A stretch of 64,000 nucleotides of DNA from Pseudoalteromonas sp. MSK9-3 (GTDB lineage Bacteria > Pseudomonadota > Gammaproteobacteria > Enterobacterales > Alteromonadaceae), in NCBI RefSeq assembly GCF_003590335.1, contig NZ_MIET01000009.1:186001-250000 (forward strand). Direction: 5' to 3'. Of the stretch, positions 48,873 through 57,908 are shown one piece after another. Each line of letters opens with the position of its first letter. Positions within the stretch are counted from its first letter, which is position 1. Below the pieces are notes generated by a model, which saw nothing but the letters and a program-made list of their open reading frames with translations, was not told the origin of the DNA and ran no database searches. The translations under genes and the position numbers were made by a program.

Positions 48873-49406
48873 TTAGTCGACGATCCAGTTTTTAAATGCC
48901 AGTTCAAATTTGGCTATTTTTGGTGCAATTAAGATGCTGCAATACCCTTGTTGAGGGTTTTCGTTGAAGTAATCTTGGTGATAGTCCTCAGCGGGATAAA
49001 AGGTTGTTGAGGGGCTTATCTCTGTCACAATCGGTGCGTTATGATGCGCTTGCTGTGTAGAGATCATTGCATGTGCTTTTAGCTGCTGCGCTTCGTCATG
49101 AAAATAGATGACGCTGCGGTACTGTGTGCCCACATCATTCCCTTGACGATTTAACTGCGTTGGATCATGTAATGTAAAAAATATCTCTAATAATGTGTCG
49201 TAATCAATGACTGTTGGATCAAAAGATATTTTGACCACTTCAGCATGGCCGCTGTCACCTTGACATATTGCTTGGTATGTCGGTGCTTCTAAATGACCAC
49301 CTGTATAACCTGAGCTTACTAAGGTGACGCCTTTGACACGGCGAAACGCCGCGTCAATACACCAAAAACACCCTCCACCGAAGGTCGCAATGTGTAGATT
49401 AGTCAT
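48873..49406 (-). CDS. msrA: Peptide methionine-S-sulfoxide reductase
   Basis: The enzyme repairs oxidised methionine. The active site GGGCFWC lies near residue 11, followed by GYTGGHLEAPTYQAICQGDS and GHAEVVKI. The C-terminus has FYPAEDYHQDYF. Length 177. Its start overlaps the end of the RND pump gene by eight bases, so it is probably cotranscribed with the pump. Confidence 0.95.
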   Translation of the reverse strand: MTNLHIATFGGGCFWCIDAAFRRVKGVTLVSSGYTGGHLEAPTYQAICQGDSGHAEVVKISFDPTVIDYDTLLEIFFTLHDPTQLNRQGNDVGTQYRSVIYFHDEAQQLKAHAMISTQQAHHNAPIVTEISPSTTFYPAEDYHQDYFNENPQQGYCSILIAPKIAKFELAFKNWIVD

Positions 49407-52400
49407 GTTGTATCTCTTTAGTTGTTGAGGCCTGCTGTTCTAGCTTTTGTGCTAAAAACTCAGGCGACTGGGTATTTTTACAGAATAAGTTGTAAGCACA
49501 CGGGATCACAAACAGCGTTAACAATGTGGCAATACTGACTCCAGCAAACACAACCACACCAATCACCATTCTGCTTTCAGAACCAGGACCGACAGCCATT
49601 ACTAGCGGGATTGAACTCATTACTGTGGTGAGTGATGTCATGATAATTGGTCTTAAGCGTTGCACAGATGCATCAACAATTGCTTGTTCGAACGCGACGC
49701 CTTTATCACGTAATTGATTTGCAAATTCAACAATGAGAATGCCATTTTTAGCACTTAGGCCAATCAGCATGACAATCCCGATTTGGCTATAAATGTTGAG
49801 TGAACTATCGGTTAAGTACAAGCCATACATAGCACCCACTAGGCCTAGTGGCACTGTGAGCATGATCACAAGTGGATGAACAAAGCTTTCAAACTGGGCT
49901 GCAAGTACTAAAAACGTAACGGTTAGGGCGAGAATAAACACATAGGTCATTGCTGAAGCGCCTTCATAGAACAGCTGTGACTCGCCTTTATAATCAACAG
50001 CCCCATCGATGTCATTCTCTTCTGCCGCGATGGTATTTAAAAATGCGAGCGCCTCAGCTAGTGTATAGCCATTGGCGAGGTTGGCTGTGATAGTGATAGC
50101 ACGCATTCTGTTGTATCTATTAAGCCTAGAAGCGGTCGCTTCTTCTTTAATATTAATCAAACTGTCTAGCGGGATCAGTTGTTCGGTGCGTGATTTAACA
50201 AAAATGTTGGCGATATCATTAGGCCCACTAAAATCAGCTTTAGTGCCTTTTAAGATAACGTCATACTCTTCACCACGGTCGATAAAGGTGGTGATGCGGC
50301 GTTGTCCTAGCATTGTTTCTAACGTATTACCTATATCACTTATAGATACACCTAAATCTGCGGCTTTGGTTTTATCTATGTGGATAAGAAATTGTGGAAA
50401 GGTTTCTTTATAATCATGATCAAGGCGCACTAGGCCTTTATTTTCTTGTGCGCGTTTTATGATCCGGTCTCTCCACTGGGATAGTTCGGCGTAATCATTG
50501 CCCTGAAGTACAAATTCTATAGGACGAGATTGCCCACCGCCACCGATACCACGGCGCATTATGGCAAAGGCTCTAATATCAGTGACCTCACGCATTTTTG
50601 TGCTGATCTCACCCATAACTTCCCAAGTTGAGCGCTTTCGCTCATCCCAGTCAGGCATACCGATGATGGCTACGCCACCTTGACCACCCCAGCCCGGTAC
50701 ACGGACTAATACTCTACTAAGCTCGCCTGCATCGACATAAGGTAATAAGCGCTGCTCAATTTGCGACATATTTTGTTCGTTATTTTCATAGCTTGCTCCT
50801 TCAGGGCCATTCATCATAACAAAGAATGTACCTCTGTCTTCTTTAGGGGTTAGCTCTGAGGGGATCTGTTTATATAGGCTAAAGCTGGTGAAACCTGCCA
50901 ATATCAAGACTACTATAAGACTGTTGCGACGTTTTAAGTTAGCTAATAAGGTGTTGCGATAGCCTTGCTCCAAACGCGCAAATTGGCGGTCCATCCATTG
51001 ACTGAATTTATTATTTGAACTGCTTGGCTTGAGAACTTTTGAGCATAAAGCGGGGGCAAGGGTTAACGATGTAATACTAGAAAATAACACCGCGGCACTG
51101 ACAGCCATGGCGAACTCTGTAAACAACGCGCCAATTCGACCATCCATAAATACCAATGGCACAAAGACTGAGATGAGTACCAATGTCGTCGCGATAATGG
51201 CAAATCCAACCTCTTTTGCGCCACGATAAGCGGCGAGGAGCGGGGGCTCTCCCAGTTCTATGCGTCGATGAATGTTCTCTAGCATGACGATGGCATCATC
51301 AACGACTAATCCTATAGCCAGTACAAGTGCGAGTAGGGTGAGAAGGTTAATCGAATACCCCATCGCCAATAAGAACATAAAGGTGGCAATTAATGCCACC
51401 GGTACTGTAATTGCGGGAATTAGAGTGGCGCGAATAGTGCCTAAAAATAAAAATATGACGGCAACGACAAGGGCCATTGCTATCGCTAATGTACGGTACA
51501 CTTCAGTAATTGATTCTCTAATAAAAATTGAAGAATCGTAGCTGTCTTGTATCGTGGTGCCTTCAGGCAGGTTGCGTTTTATCTTTTCTAGTTCTTGGCG
51601 TGCGTTATCAACCACATCTAAGGTATTGGCTTTTGCTTGTTTGACAATGCCAAGGCCAATCATATTTTTACCATTGCCGCGAAAGGTACTTTCATCATCT
51701 GCGGCTTCTAATACAACATCCGCGACTTCCGCGAGCTTAATTAAGTAGCCTTGATCACCGCGTTTAATAACGAGGTTTTTAAAATCATTTTGGGTTTTAT
51801 AGCTACGCGCAATACGCACTGCAAAATCTCGATCAAGTGATTCAATTTCCCCAGCGGGAAGCTCTACGTTTTCTCGACGTAATACTTGTTCTATATCGCT
51901 TGTGGTAACGCCTCTGGCAGCCATTGCCTGTCGGTTTAGCCATACCTTCATGGCGTATTGTCGCTCGCCACCGATCCGGACATTAGACACGCCGTCTACC
52001 ACAGCCAGTCTATCGACAATAAAACGCTGAGCGTAGTCAGATAGCTGTAATGTGTTCATACTGTCGCTGTTAAGTACAAACCATGCGATTGGACTTTCAT
52101 CTGAATTTGACTTAGATACCTCAGGTGGTCTTACTTGTTCGGGTAACCTATCTAATGCACGCGATACTCGCTCCCTCACGTCATTTGCCGCCGCATCTAT
52201 ATTCCTATCAATATTAAATTCGATTGTGATATTAGAGCGACCATTTCGACTCGAAGAGTTAATACTTTTAATGCCTTCAATACCTGAGATTCGATTTTCA
52301 AGCACCTGTGTTATTTTTGCTTCAACGACTTCACTTGATGCACCTGTATAGTCAGTGCTGACACTGACAATGGGAGTTTCGATGTCGGGATACTCGCGCA

Positions 52401-52500
52401 ATGGCAGCATACTAAATGCCACGATACCGAAGGTTAGCAGTAGCAAATTAATAACAATGGCGAAAACGGGTCTTTTAACCGCTGTATCAGTTATTTTCAC
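49399..52500 (-). CDS. RND efflux pump inner-membrane subunit (AcrB/MexB class)
   Basis: The 1033-residue protein has twelve expected membrane helices with two large periplasmic loops. The proton-relay aspartates are in ALVLAIGLVVDDAIVMLENI. The N-terminus KRPVFAIVINLLLL and the motif REYPDIETPIVSV are typical of hydrophobe/amphiphile exporters. It lies three bases after the adaptor gene. No outer-membrane factor is nearby, so it would use a TolC encoded elsewhere. Substrates are not predictable. Confidence 0.95.
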   Translation of the reverse strand: MKITDTAVKRPVFAIVINLLLLTFGIVAFSMLPLREYPDIETPIVSVSTDYTGASSEVVEAKITQVLENRISGIEGIKSINSSSRNGRSNITIEFNIDRNIDAAANDVRERVSRALDRLPEQVRPPEVSKSNSDESPIAWFVLNSDSMNTLQLSDYAQRFIVDRLAVVDGVSNVRIGGERQYAMKVWLNRQAMAARGVTTSDIEQVLRRENVELPAGEIESLDRDFAVRIARSYKTQNDFKNLVIKRGDQGYLIKLAEVADVVLEAADDESTFRGNGKNMIGLGIVKQAKANTLDVVDNARQELEKIKRNLPEGTTIQDSYDSSIFIRESITEVYRTLAIAMALVVAVIFLFLGTIRATLIPAITVPVALIATFMFLLAMGYSINLLTLLALVLAIGLVVDDAIVMLENIHRRIELGEPPLLAAYRGAKEVGFAIIATTLVLISVFVPLVFMDGRIGALFTEFAMAVSAAVLFSSITSLTLAPALCSKVLKPSSSNNKFSQWMDRQFARLEQGYRNTLLANLKRRNSLIVVLILAGFTSFSLYKQIPSELTPKEDRGTFFVMMNGPEGASYENNEQNMSQIEQRLLPYVDAGELSRVLVRVPGWGGQGGVAIIGMPDWDERKRSTWEVMGEISTKMREVTDIRAFAIMRRGIGGGGQSRPIEFVLQGNDYAELSQWRDRIIKRAQENKGLVRLDHDYKETFPQFLIHIDKTKAADLGVSISDIGNTLETMLGQRRITTFIDRGEEYDVILKGTKADFSGPNDIANIFVKSRTEQLIPLDSLINIKEEATASRLNRYNRMRAITITANLANGYTLAEALAFLNTIAAEENDIDGAVDYKGESQLFYEGASAMTYVFILALTVTFLVLAAQFESFVHPLVIMLTVPLGLVGAMYGLYLTDSSLNIYSQIGIVMLIGLSAKNGILIVEFANQLRDKGVAFEQAIVDASVQRLRPIIMTSLTTVMSSIPLVMAVGPGSESRMVIGVVVFAGVSIATLLTLFVIPCAYNLFCKNTQSPEFLAQKLEQQASTTKEIQHD

Positions 52501-52503
52501 AGT

Positions 52504-53559
52504 CTACCCCTTTTCTGTGACTGCAGAACCAGAGCGTATTTTTGTTGTACCCTCTGTAACAATTTTTTGGCCTGTCGCGAGGCCATTTTTAATGGCGACC
52601 CAGCCACTAAATCGAGTGTGCAATTCAACCTCTGTGAGCTGTGCTTTGTTTTCATTATTAATGACAAACACATAATGTTGCCCTTTCCTTGGTATAATGC
52701 TTTTCTCTGGGACCATAATGGCGGTAAGAGAGCGCAGTTCTACGGTAATGTGTAACAACATGCCTGGTTTAAGTTGCATATGCTCGTTTGTAAAATCGGC
52801 GGTGACTTGCACCGTGCGCGTTGTTTCATCAATGCGTGGGTCGATGTGAGAGATCACGCCGTCAAAAGGGGTGGCTCCATATGCATCACTTAAGGCTGTG
52901 ACGGTCATACCTTTTTTCAACTGGCCTAAATACTTTTCAGGTACTTGGAAGTCGACTTTTATCACGCTGATGTCATCTAAAGTGGTGATCCGTGTATTGT
53001 TATCAACAAAGCTACCTACAGAGATAAGTCGTTTTCCGAGTACGCCTTTAAATGGAGCTGTGACAGTCATTTGTGCCAGCTCTACTTTGGCACTTTGAAG
53101 TTGTGTGAGCAAGGCGTCAGCCACTGAGCGTTGCTCTTCTAGGGCTGACTGTGCCGCCGATTGCGTCTTGGCCAATTCAGTGAGACGTGCGAGTTGTCGT
53201 TGTTGTTCTTTTAATCGGATAGTTAATTCTTTCACTGCCAGCTTTTCTTCTATATCTTGCAGTTGTATTAATTTATCATTTTGTAAAACCAGATCGCCGT
53301 CGGCAAAATAGACATCACTCACATAGTCACTTTGCGAACTCACGATATCGATAGCTTGGTTTGCTCTGGCGTTGCCTATTGCGGCAACTGTAATGGTCCG
53401 AGATTGTTCTTGTGCTGCAACTGTTGTAACGGCTGTTGCGCCACGCTTAGTATTTGTTGCTTTGCCTTGTGATGCGGGGAAATACAAATAGCCTGATATA
53501 CAAATCAAGACTAAAATAATAAACGGAAAGAGGGCTTTACCCGATTGTTGTGCATACAT
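52504..53559 (-). CDS. RND pump periplasmic adaptor (membrane fusion protein)
   Basis: The 351-residue protein has an N-terminal membrane anchor (FPFIILVLICISGYLYF), a coiled-coil hairpin (KEQQRQLARLTELAKTQSAA-type), a lipoyl domain end (MTVTAPFKGVLGKRLISVGS) and beta-barrel segments (IDPRIDETTRTVQV, LKPGMLLHITVE). It links the pump to the outer-membrane channel. It is the first gene of the adaptor-pump-msrA unit. Confidence 0.93.
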   Translation of the reverse strand: MYAQQSGKALFPFIILVLICISGYLYFPASQGKATNTKRGATAVTTVAAQEQSRTITVAAIGNARANQAIDIVSSQSDYVSDVYFADGDLVLQNDKLIQLQDIEEKLAVKELTIRLKEQQRQLARLTELAKTQSAAQSALEEQRSVADALLTQLQSAKVELAQMTVTAPFKGVLGKRLISVGSFVDNNTRITTLDDISVIKVDFQVPEKYLGQLKKGMTVTALSDAYGATPFDGVISHIDPRIDETTRTVQVTADFTNEHMQLKPGMLLHITVELRSLTAIMVPEKSIIPRKGQHYVFVINNENKAQLTEVELHTRFSGWVAIKNGLATGQKIVTEGTTKIRSGSAVTEKG

Positions 53560-53674
53560 GTTATTTTACCACTGCTATTGATAACCCTAGTGTACAAAAT
53601 ATGTAGCGAGAAAAGGTGGTTGGATGTCTCGTTAATTTGTGCGTTGACCGAAAAAACGCCTAAATATTTTATAT

Positions 53675-53702
53675 TTGTACCTAAATGTTTGAATTATATA
53701 AT
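53675..53702 (+). promoter_or_regulatory. Likely promoter of the DUF2982 run
   Basis: TTGTAC (53675-53680) and TATAAT (53697-53702) are 16 bases apart, a good sigma-70 promoter. Transcription would begin near 53709, about 107 bases before the DUF2982 gene. Confidence 0.6.
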
Positions 53703-53801
53703 ATGACTAAACAACAAAAGTGTCAGACGTGTAGGAGAATACGGCAATTGCTGGTATGGGCGATCATTATGTTTGTATTTTATTTTGGTTTTTATACGTA
53801 A
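53703..53801 (+). CDS. Possible 32-residue CxxC/membrane mini-protein
   Basis: The reading frame gives MTKQQKCQTCRRIRQ followed by a single hydrophobic segment (LLVWAIIMFVFYFGFY). A CxxC motif ahead of a membrane helix is a plausible small-protein layout. However, the ATG directly touches the -10 box, so a transcript from that promoter would lack the start codon, and no ribosome site precedes it. Translation is doubtful unless another promoter lies upstream. Confidence 0.3.
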   Translation: MTKQQKCQTCRRIRQLLVWAIIMFVFYFGFYT

Positions 53802-53815
53802 AGGTGGCGTAACAA

Positions 53816-54526
53816 ATGCAGGCAAAACTAAGAGCGCAGGCAAATCGGCATAGTATCGAGTTTATGATAGTCGGTGGTATTTCGCTGGCGGTTATTATGA
53901 TTTTTGTATCTTTGCGTAGCAGCGCAATTAGTATCTTTGAAATCGCTTTAACAAGTAGCGCTATCGTAGCGATATTCATAGGCTTTTTGAAAAGTCAGCA
54001 GCCATATTATAGTATATTACTTGATGCACTGCAGATCACATATGTGCACAAGTTCGGTCAGTGGCAAATTGGGATACACAATTTGCATTCTTGCGGGATC
54101 CCACAGGCAGGGGAAACCTTGGAATTACTGGAATTAAACGCAGTTGGCATTAAACTTATTAGTATAGATGAGTTCTTACAGGCGTTGAGCCCAAGATTAG
54201 CGGGTAAATTGTTGATTGAACAGCGGCATATATTTTTACAAGCTGTTAAAATGCATTGCAAAAATGGCAACTGCCCATCAGAATGGTTAATTGAACCAGA
54301 TGAATTTAAATCTGATTCAGGGCAAACATATACGGGCTTAATTGCGATGTTTGCTAACCGAATGCACAATCTGAAAACGCTAACCGGTTACGATTTGCTA
54401 TTACCAGCAAATGTGTTGGACCGAGACATTTGGCGTTTTTCTACTTTATTAAACCGCTGGAAATTAAGTCCAGAACAGGTGGTTAAAAACTTGCGAGAAG
54501 AGCAAGTCACCAATGAACAGATGTAA
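53816..54526 (+). CDS. DUF2982 family membrane protein
   Basis: The 236-residue protein has two N-terminal membrane helices (about 17-33 and 40-57) and a soluble C-terminal domain with NLHSCGIPQAG, TYTGLIAMFANRMHNLKTL and LPANVLDRDIWRFS. The pattern matches DUF2982 proteins of Alteromonadales as I remember them. AAAGGTGG precedes the start. It begins a same-strand run of five genes. Function is unknown. Confidence 0.7.
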   Translation: MQAKLRAQANRHSIEFMIVGGISLAVIMIFVSLRSSAISIFEIALTSSAIVAIFIGFLKSQQPYYSILLDALQITYVHKFGQWQIGIHNLHSCGIPQAGETLELLELNAVGIKLISIDEFLQALSPRLAGKLLIEQRHIFLQAVKMHCKNGNCPSEWLIEPDEFKSDSGQTYTGLIAMFANRMHNLKTLTGYDLLLPANVLDRDIWRFSTLLNRWKLSPEQVVKNLREEQVTNEQM

Positions 54527-54538
54527 CAGGAATAGTCC

Positions 54539-54871
54539 ATGAGCGATGATAGAGCCTATATTAAAAGCGGTCGTAATACGATCATTCACAAAGAGAAAAA
54601 GCTCGATTTGGTTATTGTTAACGGGGAAAACCACCCGAAGATCCAAGTCACAGCGAATGGACTGATCCCGTTTAAAGATGAGCTTCCTCGCAATCGTAGA
54701 GAAGCCAAAGAGCGTTATTTAGAGATTGTAAATATTGGCAGTGCCGATATATTTGGCGAAGTGAAGCGGTTATTGTTTATTCAGTCGCTGGATGGCAGAG
54801 AATATAAAGTCGATTATAGTAAAATAGGCACAAAATTATTTGTGAGAATTCATCAAGATAGCTACATGTAG
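54539..54871 (+). CDS. Hypothetical protein, 110 residues, no family recognised
   Basis: A soluble, highly charged protein with many basic residues (NRREAKERYLEIV) and likely beta strands. No signal peptide or membrane segment is seen. It starts 12 bases after the DUF2982 stop with AGGA upstream and ends 18 bases before the PKD/DUF1566 lipoprotein gene, so it belongs to that transcript. Confidence 0.65.
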   Translation: MSDDRAYIKSGRNTIIHKEKKLDLVIVNGENHPKIQVTANGLIPFKDELPRNRREAKERYLEIVNIGSADIFGEVKRLLFIQSLDGREYKVDYSKIGTKLFVRIHQDSYM

Positions 54872-54889
54872 CAGGCTAGGAGCCGAAGT

Positions 54890-56557
54890 ATGTTGAACCG
54901 TTTATCCTGTATAGCCCTTTTTAGCAGTGTTTTAATAGGCTGTGGAGGCGGTTCATCTTCCTCTGAGCCGACAGAAGTTAACGCCAGTATTAATGTAAGT
55001 AACAGTGTTACAGTGGTAGAAAAAGCCAGCGTAACCATAACGGCATCAGCTTCACCAGCCGATGGAACATTCAATTGGCAAGTGATCAGTGGCCCTGCAT
55101 TGGAAGGGTTTCCGCAGCAGACTAACGAAGTCACTATTACTGCACCTGATGTAAAAACGGACAGTGTGATCACCTTACAAGTTAATTACCGAGCACCTAA
55201 TGATAAAACGGCATCAGACACCGTGGTCATCAATGTGACGTCTGAGAATCAACTACCTGTTGCCGTTGTCACGCAAACAGAACCAGCCGCATTACCTGCC
55301 AAATATCCAGACACGGTTAAACTTAGTGCAAAAGATTCAACTGATCCAGACAGCAATGGCGCCATTGTGTCATATCAATGGCAGCAGTTGTCAGGCCCGA
55401 CATTAACGCTCAGTGATCTAACGCAAAGTGAAATAAGCTTTACTCATCCACTCCTATTACAAAGTCAAACGGCGCGATTTAGTTTGACGTTAGTGGACGA
55501 TGAAGGAGGTGAAGCTGGGACTGAATTCTCAATGACATTAGAGTCTACCGATACGCCTGTTATTGCTGAAGCGGGAGATGAACAAAGCGTTGTTGAGTTT
55601 GATACGGTGACGCTCGATGCATCCAAAAGTGTAAGTGTGTCTGGTAACTATACTTGTGTATGGAACCAAGAAGACAGCGGTAGCGTAACACTTTCGATAT
55701 CTGATCCCACATCCTGTAAAACCACGTTTTTAGCCCCGGATGTCGACAGCAGCATTGAAACCAAATTTAAAGTCACCGTGAAAGACCCGTTAAATCTGGT
55801 GAATGACGATGAGGTGACAATTAACATTAACCCTAAAGCACTCGGCTTGTTAAACGATTCTGGAATGGAAAGCTGCTTTAGTAATACGGCGCTGATCTCT
55901 TGTAACGATGATACGTTTATTGCTCAGGATGGTGATATGGGCCGCGATAGTGTTGCGAGCTACCTAGATAAAACAGGCACTGGGCGTGTCGCTTTTGATT
56001 TTACTAAATTAAATGAGTTTGCTGATGAACTACCAGACACTGAAACCACTTTTAGTTGTGTGCGAGACAATGTTTCAGGGCTAATTTGGGAAGTGAAAGA
56101 AGCGAATACGGGCACGCTTCCAAATACATCAGTACGTGAAGGGAAGAATCACTATACTTGGTATCTAACCACCGATGGCACTGCGCAGGATGGCTCTATT
56201 ACGGGTTCTGCGAATACAACCTGCCCTAGCAATTTGCATTGCGGCATTCAGTCACTCATTGATGATGTAAATGCGAGCAACTTTTGCGGAGGGAGCAATT
56301 GGCGGTTACCAACCTACATGGAGCTCCTGAGCATCATAGACTTCGGTCGAAGTGATGGTTTGCAGTTGCTTGATCCGGTATTTTTTCCTAATACACCCAG
56401 TGAATCATTTTTAAACCATATTTATTATTGGACAACTCAAACCAGCGTTGATGGGCGTAGCTTAACGCAAGCGTTTATCCTTGATATGTTAACTGGCAAT
56501 GATTTGGCTTACCCTAAAAATAATACAGCGTATGTTCGCTTAGTTAGAACGCCTTAG
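54890..56557 (+). CDS. Lipoprotein with Ig/PKD-like repeats and C-terminal DUF1566 domain
   Basis: The 555-residue protein has a lipobox LIGC (Cys18) followed by a GGGSSSS linker. Three or so Ig/PKD-like beta domains follow (for example SAKDSTDPDSNGAIVSYQWQ and DASKSVSVSGNYTCVW). The C-terminal ~170 residues form a DUF1566 (Lcl C-terminal) domain: CVRDNVSGLIWEVK, NWRLPTYMELLSIIDFGRSD, YYWTTQTS and YVRLVRTP. Lcl-type domains bind carbohydrate in some proteins. A surface-anchored adhesin or carbohydrate binder is a reasonable guess. TAGGAG precedes the ATG. Confidence 0.82.
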   Translation: MLNRLSCIALFSSVLIGCGGGSSSSEPTEVNASINVSNSVTVVEKASVTITASASPADGTFNWQVISGPALEGFPQQTNEVTITAPDVKTDSVITLQVNYRAPNDKTASDTVVINVTSENQLPVAVVTQTEPAALPAKYPDTVKLSAKDSTDPDSNGAIVSYQWQQLSGPTLTLSDLTQSEISFTHPLLLQSQTARFSLTLVDDEGGEAGTEFSMTLESTDTPVIAEAGDEQSVVEFDTVTLDASKSVSVSGNYTCVWNQEDSGSVTLSISDPTSCKTTFLAPDVDSSIETKFKVTVKDPLNLVNDDEVTININPKALGLLNDSGMESCFSNTALISCNDDTFIAQDGDMGRDSVASYLDKTGTGRVAFDFTKLNEFADELPDTETTFSCVRDNVSGLIWEVKEANTGTLPNTSVREGKNHYTWYLTTDGTAQDGSITGSANTTCPSNLHCGIQSLIDDVNASNFCGGSNWRLPTYMELLSIIDFGRSDGLQLLDPVFFPNTPSESFLNHIYYWTTQTSVDGRSLTQAFILDMLTGNDLAYPKNNTAYVRLVRTP

Positions 56558-56566
56558 GAGTATGAA

Positions 56567-57076
56567 GTGAAAGTACTAGGTATTGTATTAAGTTTGGTTT
56601 CAACGTCATTATGGGCTGCACAGACTTGTGTTTCTAGTGTGGTGAGTACAACGCCGACTGCACGTTTTTCGGCTAACGCAGACGACACGGTGACGGATAC
56701 TGCGACAGGTTTAATGTGGCAACGCTGTAGTTACGGTCAAACCTTTAGCTCTGCAAGCCAAAGCTGCGCGGGAACTGCACAGCAGCTTAATTGGCAGCAG
56801 GCGCTAATGGTAGCAGAAAATGATGAATTCGCTGATTTTAAAGATTGGCATGTGCCGAGTGTAAAAGAGCTTGCAAGCATTGTAGAGCACCAATGTGTTG
56901 AGCCTGCAGCCAATACAAGTGTATTTACGGAGACGCTTGACGAAAATTATTGGAGTAGTACTACTGCGATTAAGCAAATCGATCATGCGTGGGCATATCA
57001 GTTCGCTGATGGGAAAAACAACATTAAAGCCAAAACTTCAGACATTTTTTTACGGTTAGTCAGGTATAGCAAATAA
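56567..57076 (+). CDS. Secreted single-domain DUF1566 protein
   Basis: The 169-residue protein has a signal peptide (about residues 1-17, ending LWAA) and one DUF1566 domain: VTDTATGLMWQRCSYG, WHVPSVKELASIVEH, ENYWSSTTA and FLRLVRYSK. It is a short relative of the C-terminus of the gene before it. It starts at GTG 56567, six bases after AGGAG, and is nine bases from the previous stop, so the two are coexpressed. Confidence 0.85.
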   Translation: MKVLGIVLSLVSTSLWAAQTCVSSVVSTTPTARFSANADDTVTDTATGLMWQRCSYGQTFSSASQSCAGTAQQLNWQQALMVAENDEFADFKDWHVPSVKELASIVEHQCVEPAANTSVFTETLDENYWSSTTAIKQIDHAWAYQFADGKNNIKAKTSDIFLRLVRYSK

Positions 57077-57098
57077 CTTTGGCAATGCATAAAAATTT

Positions 57099-57131
57099 GC
57101 TACCCTTGGCTGATGTATTTTAAGGGGTAGC
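57099..57131 (+). promoter_or_regulatory. Hairpin covering the ribosome site of the DUF2884 gene
   Basis: GCTACCC (57099-57105) pairs with GGGTAGC (57125-57131). The right arm contains part of the AAGGGG ribosome site (57122-57127) of the next gene, so folding would reduce its translation. Confidence 0.45.
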
Positions 57132-57133
57132 CT

Positions 57134-57907
57134 ATGTCATTTGTTACGCGTTGTGGTGTGTCGTTGTTGCTTGCTATATTGCCTTTGTTTAGTGTGGCGC
57201 AAAGCAAATGTGATGTTGAGCTAGGCCACGGTTTAATTATTACCGATTCAGTGATACGAATTGTTGATAACGGACAAACCCGAGTGCAAATTAATAATGA
57301 CAATCAGCTACTGATCCAAGGGTACTGGATAGACTTATCAGAACGAGAAACTCAAGTCTTACATGAGTACTCAAAAGGCATCAGAGATACAGTTCCAGAG
57401 CTAGTGAGCCTCGCAACGGATGGGGTTAATTTAGGACTCAGTGCAATTGAGCAAGTTGTTGAAGGGATGTCTGATAAAAAGCCTGAAGTTTTACAAACTC
57501 AATTACAGTATGTTGAACGCGCACTGATGGATAAGTTTAAACGGGGAGATGACTTCTTTTTTATTGCTCCGCAGTCTTTGTCTAAGATTGATGATTTTTT
57601 CACAAAAGAAATAAGTCAAAAAATTCACTCCGCCGTTCATGGCTCTTTAGGGGCTATTTTAATGTCTTTGGGTGATGCCTTTAAATCTAGGGAAGGTAAT
57701 ATTGAAGACCGTATTACTGACATGGGGCAGCGTATGGACATCATTACTAAAGAAATAGACAAATCACTCCAGAAAAAAGCGCAACAACTAGAAAGTAAAG
57801 CAGATGAATATTGTGAGTGCTTAAATACACTTGATGAGACCGAAGCACGTCTTCAGGCCATTGTGCCGCGTTTAGCTGCATATGACCTAGTACAAATTCG
57901 CTCTTAG
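57134..57907 (+). CDS. DUF2884 (YggN-like) periplasmic protein
   Basis: The 257-residue protein has a signal peptide (about residues 1-23, ending VAQS), then KCDVELGHGLIITD and LLIQGYWIDLSERETQVLHEY-type segments characteristic of DUF2884/YggN. The C-terminal part is helical. Function is unknown. Cysteines near both ends (KCDV and EYCECLNT) may form a disulfide. Confidence 0.82.
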   Translation: MSFVTRCGVSLLLAILPLFSVAQSKCDVELGHGLIITDSVIRIVDNGQTRVQINNDNQLLIQGYWIDLSERETQVLHEYSKGIRDTVPELVSLATDGVNLGLSAIEQVVEGMSDKKPEVLQTQLQYVERALMDKFKRGDDFFFIAPQSLSKIDDFFTKEISQKIHSAVHGSLGAILMSLGDAFKSREGNIEDRITDMGQRMDIITKEIDKSLQKKAQQLESKADEYCECLNTLDETEARLQAIVPRLAAYDLVQIRS

Positions 57908-57908
57908 T

